In this document: positions 1 to 7,461 of the stretch, piece after piece | Numbering within the stretch: position 1 is the first letter of the stretch | Layout: every line of letters starts with the position of its first letter | The notes under the pieces: model-generated | The model's database searches: none | The model's input: only the letters and a program-made list of their open reading frames with translations | What the model was told of the DNA's origin: nothing | Translations under genes and position numbers: made by a program | Assembly: GCA_963726085.1 (NCBI GenBank) | Contig: CAVSAR010000002.1 | Location: forward strand, 62,001 to 126,000 | DNA: 64,000 nt | Direction of reading: 5' to 3' | DNA from: ZC4RG30 sp963726085 | GTDB taxonomy: Bacteria > Pseudomonadota > Gammaproteobacteria > Steroidobacterales > Steroidobacteraceae

Positions 1-254
1 GAGCCGGTGGGCGTGAGCAGCCGCAGCTCATCGCGCGTGGCCGGCACGCAGATCGATGGCAGGCGCTGGCGCCAGTCGGGCAGCAATTGATCCAGCGGCC
101 CCGGCTCCATCACCGCGCCCGACAGCGCATGGCTGCCCACGGCGGCCGCCTTTTCCAGCACGCACACCGAGCGCGCGGCATCCAGCTGCTTGAGGCGGAT
201 GGCGCACGCGAGACCGGCTGGACCGGCGCCCACGATCACCACGTCGTACTGCAT
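1..254 (-). CDS. Electron-transfer flavoprotein-ubiquinone oxidoreductase, N-terminal part
   Basis: The first 84 residues are visible and the gene continues beyond the window edge. ETF-QO passes electrons from fatty-acid and amino-acid dehydrogenases, via electron-transfer flavoprotein, to membrane ubiquinone. The start MQYDVVIVGAGPAGLA carries the FAD-binding GxGxxG motif (residues 9-14), and LSGAVMEP at 44-51 is characteristic of the ETF-QO family rather than of general FAD oxidases. The ATG at 252-254 lies a short distance after a GAGCGGGA stretch that can act as ribosome binding site. It sits 29 bp downstream of plsC on the same strand, so the two may be cotranscribed. The iron-sulfur C-terminus is outside the window and cannot be checked. 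Confidence 0.88.
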   Translation of the reverse strand, partial: MQYDVVIVGAGPAGLACAIRLKQLDAARSVCVLEKAAAVGSHALSGAVMEPGPLDQLLPDWRQRLPSICVPATRDELRLLTPTG

Positions 255-283
255 TGTGTCCCGCTCTTGCATGGGCGGGGAGT

Positions 284-1036
284 TTAGCCGTCTGGCGCCA
301 GGTCCGGTTCGTTGGTCTTGGCCAGGATGGCCTGGCGCGCCAGGCGGCGCGCGGCCGAAGTGTCGGCCTCATCCGTGGAGGCAGGTGCCGGTATCGGCGC
401 GGTGACTTCAATCTCGATGCGCCCTGGATGCGGCAGGAATGTGCCAGGCGGCAGGGCCTGTCGCGAACCGCGGATCGCAATGGGCAGCACCGGGAACCCC
501 GAGCGCGCGGCAATCAGGAATGCACCGGTGCGAAAACGCATCAGTCCCGGGGTGGTGTTGAACGTCCCTTCGGGAAAAAACGCCAGTGAACCGCCCGAGG
601 CGGCCTGCTTGAGCAGCTTGCGCGTGTCGCGCGCGCCCTTGTGTCCCTGGCCGCGGTCCACGTAGTGCGCGCCGATCCGGCGCAGCAGCAGGTTGGCCAG
701 CGGCACCCGGCTCATCTCGCGCTTGATCACAAATCCGAACACCGGTGGCAGGGCGGCAAACAGCACGATGCCGTCCAGGTAGCTGGAGTGGTTGGCCACC
801 ACCACGCAGGCTTCGGCTGGCAGGCGCTCCAGGTGCAGCACGCTCACGCGGATGGCTACCAGCAGCAGGAACAGCCGCGCCGCGGCGTGCACCATCTTGC
901 GGCGCATCGACTGCCAGGGCACCGGCAGTATCAGCACCAGCACGCCCACCGCCAGCACGGCAAACAGCAGCACCGCGTACACGGCGTAGGGTAGGGCCAG
1001 CCAGCGCGGAAGCCGAGATTTTGCAGTGGTGGCCAA
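284..1036 (-). CDS. plsC: 1-acyl-sn-glycerol-3-phosphate acyltransferase (PlsC family)
   Basis: This 250-residue protein belongs to the lysophosphatidic acid acyltransferase family, which makes phosphatidic acid for membrane phospholipids. The catalytic NHSSYLDG box (HX4D, H83 and D88) and the FPEGTF substrate box (154-159) are both intact. Residues about 12-40 form a hydrophobic N-terminal membrane segment, as usual for the family, and the length is normal. It is transcribed away from xerD and ahead of ETF-QO. Family membership is firm. The exact acyl acceptor (LPA or another lysolipid) cannot be decided from sequence. Confidence 0.9.
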   Translation of the reverse strand: MATTAKSRLPRWLALPYAVYAVLLFAVLAVGVLVLILPVPWQSMRRKMVHAAARLFLLLVAIRVSVLHLERLPAEACVVVANHSSYLDGIVLFAALPPVFGFVIKREMSRVPLANLLLRRIGAHYVDRGQGHKGARDTRKLLKQAASGGSLAFFPEGTFNTTPGLMRFRTGAFLIAARSGFPVLPIAIRGSRQALPPGTFLPHPGRIEIEVTAPIPAPASTDEADTSAARRLARQAILAKTNEPDLAPDG

Positions 1037-1176
1037 GCTTTCCCCGTCCGGATAATGTGAACCGGTTCTCTTTATGTTAACGCGCCCTCGTCCCTGTGAT
1101 AGGGGTCACGCTGCGATGGGCAAGGGGTAAGGATACTGGCGCCAGTACCAGCCCCGAGACCGAACGGAAGACACCT

Positions 1177-2109
1177 TTGAGCAAAGCCACCAACACCGCC
1201 GAGAGTCGTGCTCCCGCAGACGCCGTAGATCCTGCGATCACGCGTTTTCTCGATGGCGCGTGGATGGAGCGCGGCCTGTCGGCAAATACACTGGCCGCCT
1301 ACCGCGCCGACCTGATGGCGCTGTCACGCTGGCTGGCCACCCGCAACGTACCGATTGCAAAGGCGACGCGCGCGGACCTGCTTGGATTCATCGCATGGCG
1401 AGTGGAATCCGGAGCACAACCGCGCTCGACCGCCCGCCAACTTTCCTCGTTCCGCCGTTTCTTCCGGCACATGCTGCGTGAAGGCACGCTGCGTGACGAT
1501 CCCACCGCGCAGATCGCAATGCCCAAGATCGGGCGCTCGCTGCCCAAGTCGTTGACCGAGGACGAAGTCGAGTCACTGCTCAACGCGCCGGTAGTCACCG
1601 ATCCGCTGGGCAGCCGTGACCGCACCATGCTCGAAGTGCTCTACGCCACGGGCCTTCGCGTGTCCGAACTAGTGTCGCTGCGCTATTCGCAGGTCAACCT
1701 CAACCAGGGGGTGCTGCGCGTGGTGGGCAAGGGCGATCGCGAGCGGCTGATTCCGCTGGGCGATGAGGCCGTGCGCTGGCTGCGCGAATTCACCGGCGCC
1801 GGTCGCGGGGAAATCCTGCTGGACCGCACCACCGATTACCTGTTCCCGACGCGCCGCGGCGACCACATGACCCGCCAGGCCTTCTGGCACATCATCAAGC
1901 GCTATGCGCGCAAGTCGAACATCTCCAAGGACCTCTCCCCGCATACGCTGCGCCACGCCTTTGCCACCCACCTGCTCAACCATGGCGCCGACCTGCGCGT
2001 GGTGCAGATGCTGCTGGGGCACAGCGACCTGTCGACCACGCAGATTTACACCCACGTGGCCCGCGAGCGCATGAAGGACATGCACGCAGCGCACCATCCG
2101 CGCGGCTAG
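1177..2109 (+). CDS. xerD: Site-specific tyrosine recombinase XerD
   Basis: XerD acts with XerC at dif to resolve chromosome dimers. The N-terminal core-binding SAM-like domain (about residues 20-105) is followed by the catalytic domain with the full set R161, K185, H256, R259, H282 and Y291 (motifs ATGLRVSEL, HTLRHAFATHLL, LLGHSDLSTTQIYTH). The frame is open to a GTG at 1096, but that adds 27 low-conservation residues. I prefer the TTG at 1177, which has GGAAG about 6 bases upstream and gives 310 residues, close to the usual 298. XerC would be similar, but the immediate DsbC-like neighbour downstream matches the common xerD-dsbC order. Confidence 0.92.
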   Translation: MSKATNTAESRAPADAVDPAITRFLDGAWMERGLSANTLAAYRADLMALSRWLATRNVPIAKATRADLLGFIAWRVESGAQPRSTARQLSSFRRFFRHMLREGTLRDDPTAQIAMPKIGRSLPKSLTEDEVESLLNAPVVTDPLGSRDRTMLEVLYATGLRVSELVSLRYSQVNLNQGVLRVVGKGDRERLIPLGDEAVRWLREFTGAGRGEILLDRTTDYLFPTRRGDHMTRQAFWHIIKRYARKSNISKDLSPHTLRHAFATHLLNHGADLRVVQMLLGHSDLSTTQIYTHVARERMKDMHAAHHPRG

Positions 2110-2154
2110 CCACCCCGGGCGCCGCTCGACGCCCCCTACCTGACCTTGCCGCCC

Positions 2155-2163
2155 TGTTAGAAT
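2155..2163 (+). promoter_or_regulatory. Extended -10 promoter element ahead of the DsbC-like gene
   Basis: TG-T-TAGAAT forms an extended -10 element only 7 bases before the ATG at 2171. The -35 region at 17-bp spacing is poor. If used, transcription would begin at or within a base or two of the start codon, giving a leaderless or nearly leaderless message. This is inferred from motif placement only. Confidence 0.35.
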
Positions 2164-2170
2164 CGAGGTC

Positions 2171-2956
2171 ATGACCATCCCCCGCCGCCTGCTGCTGACC
2201 CTGCTGTTGCCGCTGTGCGCCTGCGCCAAGGATGCGCTGCCACCGGCCGCTGCCGAGGCTCCAAAGGCAACCGCTGCGCCGATGGATCCGAAGGACCCGC
2301 GCGTGGCGCTGGCGGCCCATATCCCGGGCACCAAGCCGGAGGATCTGCGCACCACGCCCGTGCCGGGCATCTACGAGCTGACCCATGGCTCGGACATCAC
2401 CTACGTGACCGCCGACGGCAAGTACGCATTTGCCGGCGACATGTATCGGGTGACCGAGAAGGGTGAATTCCCCAACCTTACCGAGGACCGGCGCCGTGAG
2501 CTGCGCCTGCAGATGATTGGCGAGGTGCCCGAGTCGCAGATGGTGGTGTTCGGTCCGCAAAACGCCAAGCACACGATCACGGTGTTCACCGACTTTGATT
2601 GCCCATGGTGCCGGCGCCTGCACAGCCAGATCGCCGAGTACAACAAGCTGGGCATCCGCGTGCGCTACATGTTCTTTCCGCGTACCGGACCGCATACCGA
2701 GTCCTGGGCCAAGGCCGAGGCGGTCTGGTGCTCTGCGGATCGCAAGGCTGCATTCACGCGGGCCAAGTTGGGCGAGGCGATGACCAAGCCTGCGGCCTGC
2801 ACCGGTACGCCGGTCGCGCGCGAATATGAATTGGGGCGCCGGATCGGCATCTCCGGAACGCCGGGCCTGGTCATGGAGTCCGGCGAGCTGGTTCCCGGTT
2901 ACCTGTCGCCAACGGTATTGCTGGCACACCTCAACGGTGCGCCGCTGTCTGACTAG
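2171..2956 (+). CDS. dsbC: Periplasmic thiol:disulfide interchange protein, DsbC/DsbG type
   Basis: Disulfide isomerases of this family repair wrong disulfides in the periplasm and are kept reduced by DsbD. The thioredoxin-fold active site is FDCPWCRRL with C144 and C147. CPWC differs from the CGYC of E. coli DsbC. A cis-proline loop follows in GISGTPGLVM. An N-terminal dimerisation domain covers about residues 50-125. The signal segment ends in LCAC, which resembles a weak lipobox, so it may be a lipoprotein, but residue -2 is not canonical. It lies 61 bp after xerD. Its stop codon overlaps that of the convergent ferredoxin gene. Confidence 0.88.
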   Translation: MTIPRRLLLTLLLPLCACAKDALPPAAAEAPKATAAPMDPKDPRVALAAHIPGTKPEDLRTTPVPGIYELTHGSDITYVTADGKYAFAGDMYRVTEKGEFPNLTEDRRRELRLQMIGEVPESQMVVFGPQNAKHTITVFTDFDCPWCRRLHSQIAEYNKLGIRVRYMFFPRTGPHTESWAKAEAVWCSADRKAAFTRAKLGEAMTKPAACTGTPVAREYELGRRIGISGTPGLVMESGELVPGYLSPTVLLAHLNGAPLSD

Positions 2957-3276
2957 CGCTCCAGCAGCTCGCGCTTGCCGGGCTTGCCGTCCCACTCCTT
3001 GCCATCGGCAGGTCCGGGTTTCTTTTCCGTGATTACCGGCCAGTTCTTGGCCAGGTCGGCATTGATCTTGAGGAAGTCCTTCTGGTCCGCAGGCACCTCG
3101 TCCTCGGAGAAGATGGCTTCCGCGGGGCACTCCGGCTCGCACAGCGTGCAGTCAATGCATTCATCCGGGTCGATGACCAGGAAGTTGGGACCCTCGTGGA
3201 AACAGTCCACCGGGCAGACTTCCACGCAGTCCATGTATTTGCACTTGATGCAGTTTTCTGTGACAACAAACGTCAT
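2953..3276 (-). CDS. fdxA: Ferredoxin, 7Fe-8S type (FdxA)
   Basis: Small cytoplasmic electron carrier of 107 residues. Nine cysteines are visible: C9, C12, C17, C21, C25, then C40, C43, C46 and C50. This is the pattern of a [3Fe-4S]/[4Fe-4S] bacterial ferredoxin, where the first cluster motif is expanded (CIKCKYMDC) and the second is CIDCTLCEPEC. The roughly 57-residue tail after the clusters is typical of the FdxA family. The gene converges on the DsbC-like gene, and the two stop codons share two bases. Partner enzymes cannot be told from context. Confidence 0.93.
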   Translation of the reverse strand: MTFVVTENCIKCKYMDCVEVCPVDCFHEGPNFLVIDPDECIDCTLCEPECPAEAIFSEDEVPADQKDFLKINADLAKNWPVITEKKPGPADGKEWDGKPGKRELLER

Positions 3277-3315
3277 GGGATTCCCCGGCCGAAGACCGCC
3301 CTATTGTGCCACGGC

Positions 3316-3867
3316 CTATCCCGGAAGTCGGCGGGCAAGGGTGGTCAGGTGCGGCCGGTCACTGCCTGAGGCACGGTCCTCCAGGAACCGCTCCAGGGCA
3401 TAGCGTGTGGACGGGAAGGCGATCAGGTCCCAGGGAATCTGCTCGGCGGTGACCAGCCTTGATTCCAGGCTCTCGGCCCCGGCCCCATAGGTCCCATCCA
3501 GCATCCGGGCACGGAAGAAGATATGTACCTGGTGGGCCTCCGGAATATTGATCACCGCCAGCAGGGAATCGATGCTGACGCGCGCCAGTGCCTCTTCGTG
3601 GCATTCGCGCGCGGCGCCGGCCTCCAGCGTCTCGTTGTTTTCCATGAACCCTGCGGGAATGGTCCAGAAACCATGGCGCGGCTCGATCGCGCGGCGACAG
3701 ATCAGGATCTGGCCCTCATGCACGGCCACGCAGCCCACCACGATACGCGGGTTCTCGTAGTGCACCATGCCGCAGGACGGGCACACGTGGCGCGGCAGGT
3801 GATCTCCTTCAGGGATCACAAAGGCCGTGGGCTGGCCGCAGCGACTACAGAACTGTCGGTCGGTCAT
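3316..3867 (-). CDS. Nudix hydrolase with N-terminal zinc ribbon
   Basis: Hydrolase of nucleoside diphosphate-linked substrates, 183 residues. A zinc-ribbon (CSRCGQ near residue 5 and CPSCGMVHY near 30) precedes the Nudix domain. The Nudix box is readable as G-x5-E-x7-RE-x-x-EE (GFMENNE, then RECHEEA), so the catalytic glutamates are present, while the last Gly of the consensus is replaced. The frame extends 12 codons upstream, but the ATG at 3865-3867 (MTDRQFCSRCG) matches the usual family start. The zinc ribbon resembles NudC-type NADH pyrophosphatases, but the protein is much shorter. The real substrate is unknown. Confidence 0.85.
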   Translation of the reverse strand: MTDRQFCSRCGQPTAFVIPEGDHLPRHVCPSCGMVHYENPRIVVGCVAVHEGQILICRRAIEPRHGFWTIPAGFMENNETLEAGAARECHEEALARVSIDSLLAVINIPEAHQVHIFFRARMLDGTYGAGAESLESRLVTAEQIPWDLIAFPSTRYALERFLEDRASGSDRPHLTTLARRLPG

Positions 3868-3912
3868 CGGCGCGAGATTAACAGGTGCGGGAGCGCGCCC
3901 CACGCGGGCGCT

Positions 3913-4713
3913 TCAAATTCCCAGTAGCTGCCTGATGTCGGGCCAGGATTGCTCCCCGTTGGCGCGCATTTCGCTGGCCAGTTCCACCGGCATCCAGTCG
4001 ATCATTGCCGGCGCAAACGAGGGGCGCGAACAAACCCGTTCGAACCAGTCAGTGACCCGAGGACGGCGGCCGTGCAGCCACATGTCCTGCATGCCCAGCA
4101 TTGCCAGCCGGTTAAGGTAGGGCGTCAGCGCGATATCGGCCATGGAAAACCGGTCGCCTGCCAGCCACGTCGCCTCGTGCAGGGCCTGTTCCATCTTGAG
4201 CAGGTACGAATCGTAAAGGCGGATCCTCTCTGCCGCTCCCGGCGCCGCGAGGCCCTGCTGGATCCAGCCCCACTTGAGCGTGCGTGCCGCGACCCCTTCG
4301 CTGGCGCCATGCGCCAGGAACTCCTCGAACGTGCCGGCCCCGTTGCGCAGGATGGTGTGGCGGTGCGAAACAATGTAAGTCAGGGCCGAACATGCTGGAT
4401 GCAGTTCTTCATCCACGGCCTTGGTCCACAGCCGTACCCGTGAGCGCGCCTGTGGTGCGTGCGGGTAGATCGGGTGTTCGGGGAAGGCCTCTTCGACGTA
4501 CTCGCAGATCACGGTGGATTCCGGGATTACAAACCCGTCATGCACCAGCACCGGCACCACGCCCTTGGGGTTGAGCGCCAGGAACTGCGCCTGGAACTGT
4601 TCCCCGCGTAGGATATCCACGTATCGGCTGGACCATGTAATCTGTTTTTCGGCCAGGGCCAGGCGAACCTTGGCCGCGCAGGCCGACGATCCATGGTGGA
4701 ACAGTTCGAGCAT
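3913..4713 (-). CDS. Glutathione S-transferase family protein
   Basis: A 266-residue soluble protein with an N-terminal thioredoxin-like GST domain (LELFHHGSSACAAKVRLAL, then NPKGVVPVLVHDG and the glutathione-binding ES pair in IPESTVICEYV) and an all-helical C-terminal domain with WLAGDRFSMADIALTPYL. The catalytic residue is probably one of the N-terminal serines (S9 or S10). GSTs conjugate or reduce electrophiles with glutathione. Isomerase or dehalogenase activity is also possible, so the substrate is not assigned. It is divergent from the porin gene with only about 33 bp between the starts, so both promoters must overlap the coding region or be very compact. Confidence 0.85.
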   Translation of the reverse strand: MLELFHHGSSACAAKVRLALAEKQITWSSRYVDILRGEQFQAQFLALNPKGVVPVLVHDGFVIPESTVICEYVEEAFPEHPIYPHAPQARSRVRLWTKAVDEELHPACSALTYIVSHRHTILRNGAGTFEEFLAHGASEGVAARTLKWGWIQQGLAAPGAAERIRLYDSYLLKMEQALHEATWLAGDRFSMADIALTPYLNRLAMLGMQDMWLHGRRPRVTDWFERVCSRPSFAPAMIDWMPVELASEMRANGEQSWPDIRQLLGI

Positions 4714-4746
4714 GCTGCTACGATAGCGTACCGACGAATCGAGGGA

Positions 4747-6273
4747 ATGATCGTGCCAAGGATTGCCAGCAGACTCGCCTTAATCGCCATGGGAATCCTG
4801 GCCACCGCCCTGATTCCGAATTCCAAAGTCAGCGCGCAGGATGTAACGGGATCCCGCATTTCTTGCGACTCCCAACCGGGTTCCGGACGTGTCAATTGTG
4901 CCGCCGACACCAGCGCCGGCGTAGTACTGCTGAAGTCCAAGGGCGCTTCGGCCTGCCTGTTGGGCAAGACATGGGGTTACGAAGACAAGAACATCTGGGT
5001 CTCCGACGGCTGCAGCGCCGAATTTCTCGCCGGACAACTGGGCGACAAGGGGGAGATCGTACCGACACCGCCTGAGGCCTCGCCTGAGTACATCCCCAAT
5101 GCCGGTTTCCGGCTCTACGACGGGGAGAACGGCAACATCTACATGCGCCTGTTCACGTACGTGCGCTATCTCAACCAGTCCGGGCTGGACTCCAGCTACA
5201 CCGACTACTTCGGCAACGTCAAGACGGTGGACAAGCGCCAGGACGTACAGCTCAACAAGTTCTTCCTGCCGTTCTCGGGCTGGTTCCTGTCGCCGAAATT
5301 CCGCTACTACCTTTATGTGTGGTCGTCCAATCCCTCGCAGGGCGAACCAGCCCAGGTCGTCGGCGCCGGCAACATCAGCTATAGCTTCAACCGGTACGTC
5401 ACGCTGGGCGGTGGCATCACCTCGCTGCCCTCGACACGCAGCACGGAAGGCCAGTTCCCCTACTGGCTGACTGTCGATAACCGTCTGATCGCGGATGAGT
5501 TTTTCCGCGGCTCCTATACCTCTGGACTGTGGCTCAAGGGCGAGATCACCACCACGCTGAAGTACATGGCGATGATCGGCAACAACCTGAGCACGCTGGG
5601 CGTGAGCGCGGCGCGGATCGACAACAAGTTCCAGACCACATCGATGTCCCTGCAGTGGCTGCCGACCACCGGCGAATTCGGCTTATGGGGCACCTACGGC
5701 GACTTTGATTTCCACGAGACCCTGGCCACGCGCCTGGGGGTGCACTTCACGCAGAGCATTGAGGACAAGCAAAGCCAGCCAGGCACCGAGGACGTGGAGA
5801 ACACCCAGATCCGGCTGACCGACGGCAGCAATATCTTCACGCCCAACATGTTCGCACCGGGTATTTCGGTGGACGAAGTGCACTACTACATGTCAAGCCT
5901 CGATGGCGGCCTCAAGTACAAGGGCATGTCGCTGGAGGCGGAGTATTACTGGCGCACGCTGAACGGATTCAAGGGCACGGGCGTGGCGGGGCTGCCCCAA
6001 ATCAATGACCACGGCTACCAGATCCAGGCGTCGGCCATGGTAGTGCCGGAACAGGTCCAGCTGTATGCCGGCAATTCTGGAATCCGCGGCCATTACGGCA
6101 ACGCCAATGATTACCGCCTGGGCATCAACTGGTACCCGTTGCACAAGCGTGGCGTCCGCATCAATGCCGAATGGCTTGACCTGGACAAGTCCCCGGTGGG
6201 CTATACGGCCGTGCCCTATCCAGTGGGTGGCAATGGCTCCGTGTTCCACGTGAACGCAGAGATGAACTTCTAG
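4747..6273 (+). CDS. Outer-membrane porin-like barrel with N-terminal DUF3011 domain
   Basis: This 508-residue exported protein has two parts. After a signal peptide (cleavage likely near SAQ, residue about 34) comes a cysteine-rich segment with ISCDS, VNC, ACLLGKTWGYEDKNIWV and GCSAEF, which matches the DUF3011 family (small secreted domain of unknown function). The remaining roughly 400 residues are a beta-barrel of alternating aromatic/polar strands ending in HVNAEMNF, with the C-terminal phenylalanine recognised by the BAM machinery. The best start is the ATG at 4747 with GAGGGA just upstream. The barrel resembles substrate-selective porins. The cargo is unknown. Confidence 0.75.
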   Translation: MIVPRIASRLALIAMGILATALIPNSKVSAQDVTGSRISCDSQPGSGRVNCAADTSAGVVLLKSKGASACLLGKTWGYEDKNIWVSDGCSAEFLAGQLGDKGEIVPTPPEASPEYIPNAGFRLYDGENGNIYMRLFTYVRYLNQSGLDSSYTDYFGNVKTVDKRQDVQLNKFFLPFSGWFLSPKFRYYLYVWSSNPSQGEPAQVVGAGNISYSFNRYVTLGGGITSLPSTRSTEGQFPYWLTVDNRLIADEFFRGSYTSGLWLKGEITTTLKYMAMIGNNLSTLGVSAARIDNKFQTTSMSLQWLPTTGEFGLWGTYGDFDFHETLATRLGVHFTQSIEDKQSQPGTEDVENTQIRLTDGSNIFTPNMFAPGISVDEVHYYMSSLDGGLKYKGMSLEAEYYWRTLNGFKGTGVAGLPQINDHGYQIQASAMVVPEQVQLYAGNSGIRGHYGNANDYRLGINWYPLHKRGVRINAEWLDLDKSPVGYTAVPYPVGGNGSVFHVNAEMNF

Positions 6274-6280
6274 GTACCAG

Positions 6281-6308
6281 GGCCGCTGTGGCGGCCTGCG
6301 GGTTGTTT
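6281..6308 (+). terminator. Weak hairpin after the porin gene
   Basis: GGCCGC-TGTG-GCGGCC forms a perfect 6-bp stem with a 4-base loop, followed by a partly T-rich tract (GTTGTTT). It lies directly between the porin stop and the 3-prime end of the oppositely oriented tRNA. The T-run is interrupted, so factor-independent activity is uncertain. Confidence 0.4.
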
Positions 6309-6394
6309 GGTGCCCGTGGTCCGAATCGAACGGACACGACCTTGCGATCGGCAGATTTTGAGTCTGCTGCGTCTACCAGTTCCGCCACACGGGC
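6308..6394 (-). tRNA. tRNA-Leu (anticodon CAA)
   Basis: On the minus strand a complete cloverleaf can be drawn. The 7-bp acceptor stem is GCCCGTG with CACGGGC. The anticodon arm GCAGA-CTCAAAA-TCTGC has anticodon CAA (reads UUG leucine codons). There is a long variable arm as in all bacterial tRNA-Leu, then the T-arm with TTCGATTC and discriminator A. The 3-prime CCA is encoded in the DNA (6308-6310). It overlaps no coding gene. Confidence 0.95.
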
Positions 6395-6471
6395 GCGTGG
6401 GGCGCAAATGGTATGAAATTTCTGCCCCGCGCTGCGACCTTTTTGCGCCCCGGCGCATCATAGGTAGGCAG

Positions 6472-7032
6472 ATGAGCCGATTCCTGGATATCCAGCTTTC
6501 CCCCGAGTGCATCCAGCGGGCAGCCGCAGGAGAGCGCGATGCACAGCGCCAGCTGTACGAGCAGCTGGCCGGCCCCATGTTTGGCCTGGTCCGGCGCATC
6601 GTGCGTCACCGCGCCACGGCCGAGGACCTGTTCCAGGACAGCATGGAGTCCGTGCTGCGCCACCTGCCGCAGTACCGGGGCGAAGCCCCGCTGGGCGCCT
6701 GGGTGCGCCAGCTGACGCTGCGCCACTGCCTGATGCACCTGCGATCGCCCTGGCAGCGCGCCCGCGGCGCCTTGCGCGAAATTGTTCCCGGCAGCGACCT
6801 GGCGGAGTTGCCGCTGGCGGAGCTGGTGGACCTGGAGCGTGCCCTGGGCGCGCTGTCGGATACCACGCGCACGGTGCTGTGGCTGCACGATGCCGAAGGC
6901 CTGACCCATGAGGAGATCGCCGCGGCCTTCGGGCGCACGACCAGCTTTTCAAAATCGCAGCTGGCGCGCGCGCACCAGACGCTGCGCGCGCTGCTGCAGG
7001 ATCGCGCGGAGGATGTATGCCAGATCGTGTGA
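6472..7032 (+). CDS. ECF-type sigma-70 family RNA polymerase sigma factor
   Basis: A 186-residue sigma factor with region 2 (ATAEDLFQDSMESVLRHL, about residues 42-60) and a region 4 helix-turn-helix (LTHEEIAAAFGRTTSFSKSQLARAHQTL near the C-terminus). Region 3 is absent, as in extracytoplasmic-function sigma factors. The ATG at 6472 is preceded by AGGTAGG. The frame is open upstream into the tRNA, but that part is not coding. The stop overlaps the start of the next gene by 16 bp. It forms an operon with a one-TM protein and a PDZ protein, which suggests control of envelope stress. Confidence 0.88.
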   Translation: MSRFLDIQLSPECIQRAAAGERDAQRQLYEQLAGPMFGLVRRIVRHRATAEDLFQDSMESVLRHLPQYRGEAPLGAWVRQLTLRHCLMHLRSPWQRARGALREIVPGSDLAELPLAELVDLERALGALSDTTRTVLWLHDAEGLTHEEIAAAFGRTTSFSKSQLARAHQTLRALLQDRAEDVCQIV

Positions 7033-7449
7033 CACCTTATGACTTCGAGGAATTCGAGCGTCGCAGCATGCGCGCGGCCGCCGGGCGCAGGTCCTGGGCC
7101 TTAAGCGCAGTGGCTTCGGTGGCCAGTGCTCGGGCTGGTCGTGACCCTGGCCCTGGTAACGCAGACCCGCGGGCTAACCGGCACCTATGCGATAGCGGAT
7201 TCGGCGCCGGCCACGGACAGCGGGCAGGTGGATGCCGATCCGGATGCGCAACCAGCCCTGGTGGACCTGGGCCAGCTGGCGCTGCGCAGTGACCTGGAGG
7301 ATCGCATTGCCTGGTACGACGCCCAACTGTCTGTCGGCCGCGTCAACAGCGCCCCGCCCGAGCAGCTGCGACAACTGGAATCCACGCGCGAATTGCTGGC
7401 CAATTCCCTGCAGCACGTCAGCTATGCGCATTCCCTATTGAGTCTCTAA
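7017..7449 (+). CDS. Small single-TM protein, possible anti-sigma factor (frameshifted)
   Basis: About 143 residues. A short cytoplasmic N-terminus (MPDRVTPYDFEEFERRS) leads to one membrane helix (SWALSAVASVA then VLGLVVTLALV), and a periplasmic tail ends in an amphipathic helical region (LVDLGQLALRSDLEDRIAWY, LRQLESTRELLANSLQHV). The reading frame changes inside the TM helix near 7123: an extra A in GTGGCCAGTGCTC breaks an otherwise continuous helix. The start overlaps the end of the sigma gene, the usual arrangement of sigma/anti-sigma pairs. No zinc-binding HX3CX2C motif is seen, so an anti-sigma role is inferred from position and topology only. Confidence 0.6.
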
Positions 7450-7461
7450 GAGGTTTTCATC

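Noticed and set aside
1096..1176. GTG at 1096 as the xerD start
   Set aside because: The extra 27 residues are not conserved in the family. The TTG at 1177 has a better ribosome binding site.
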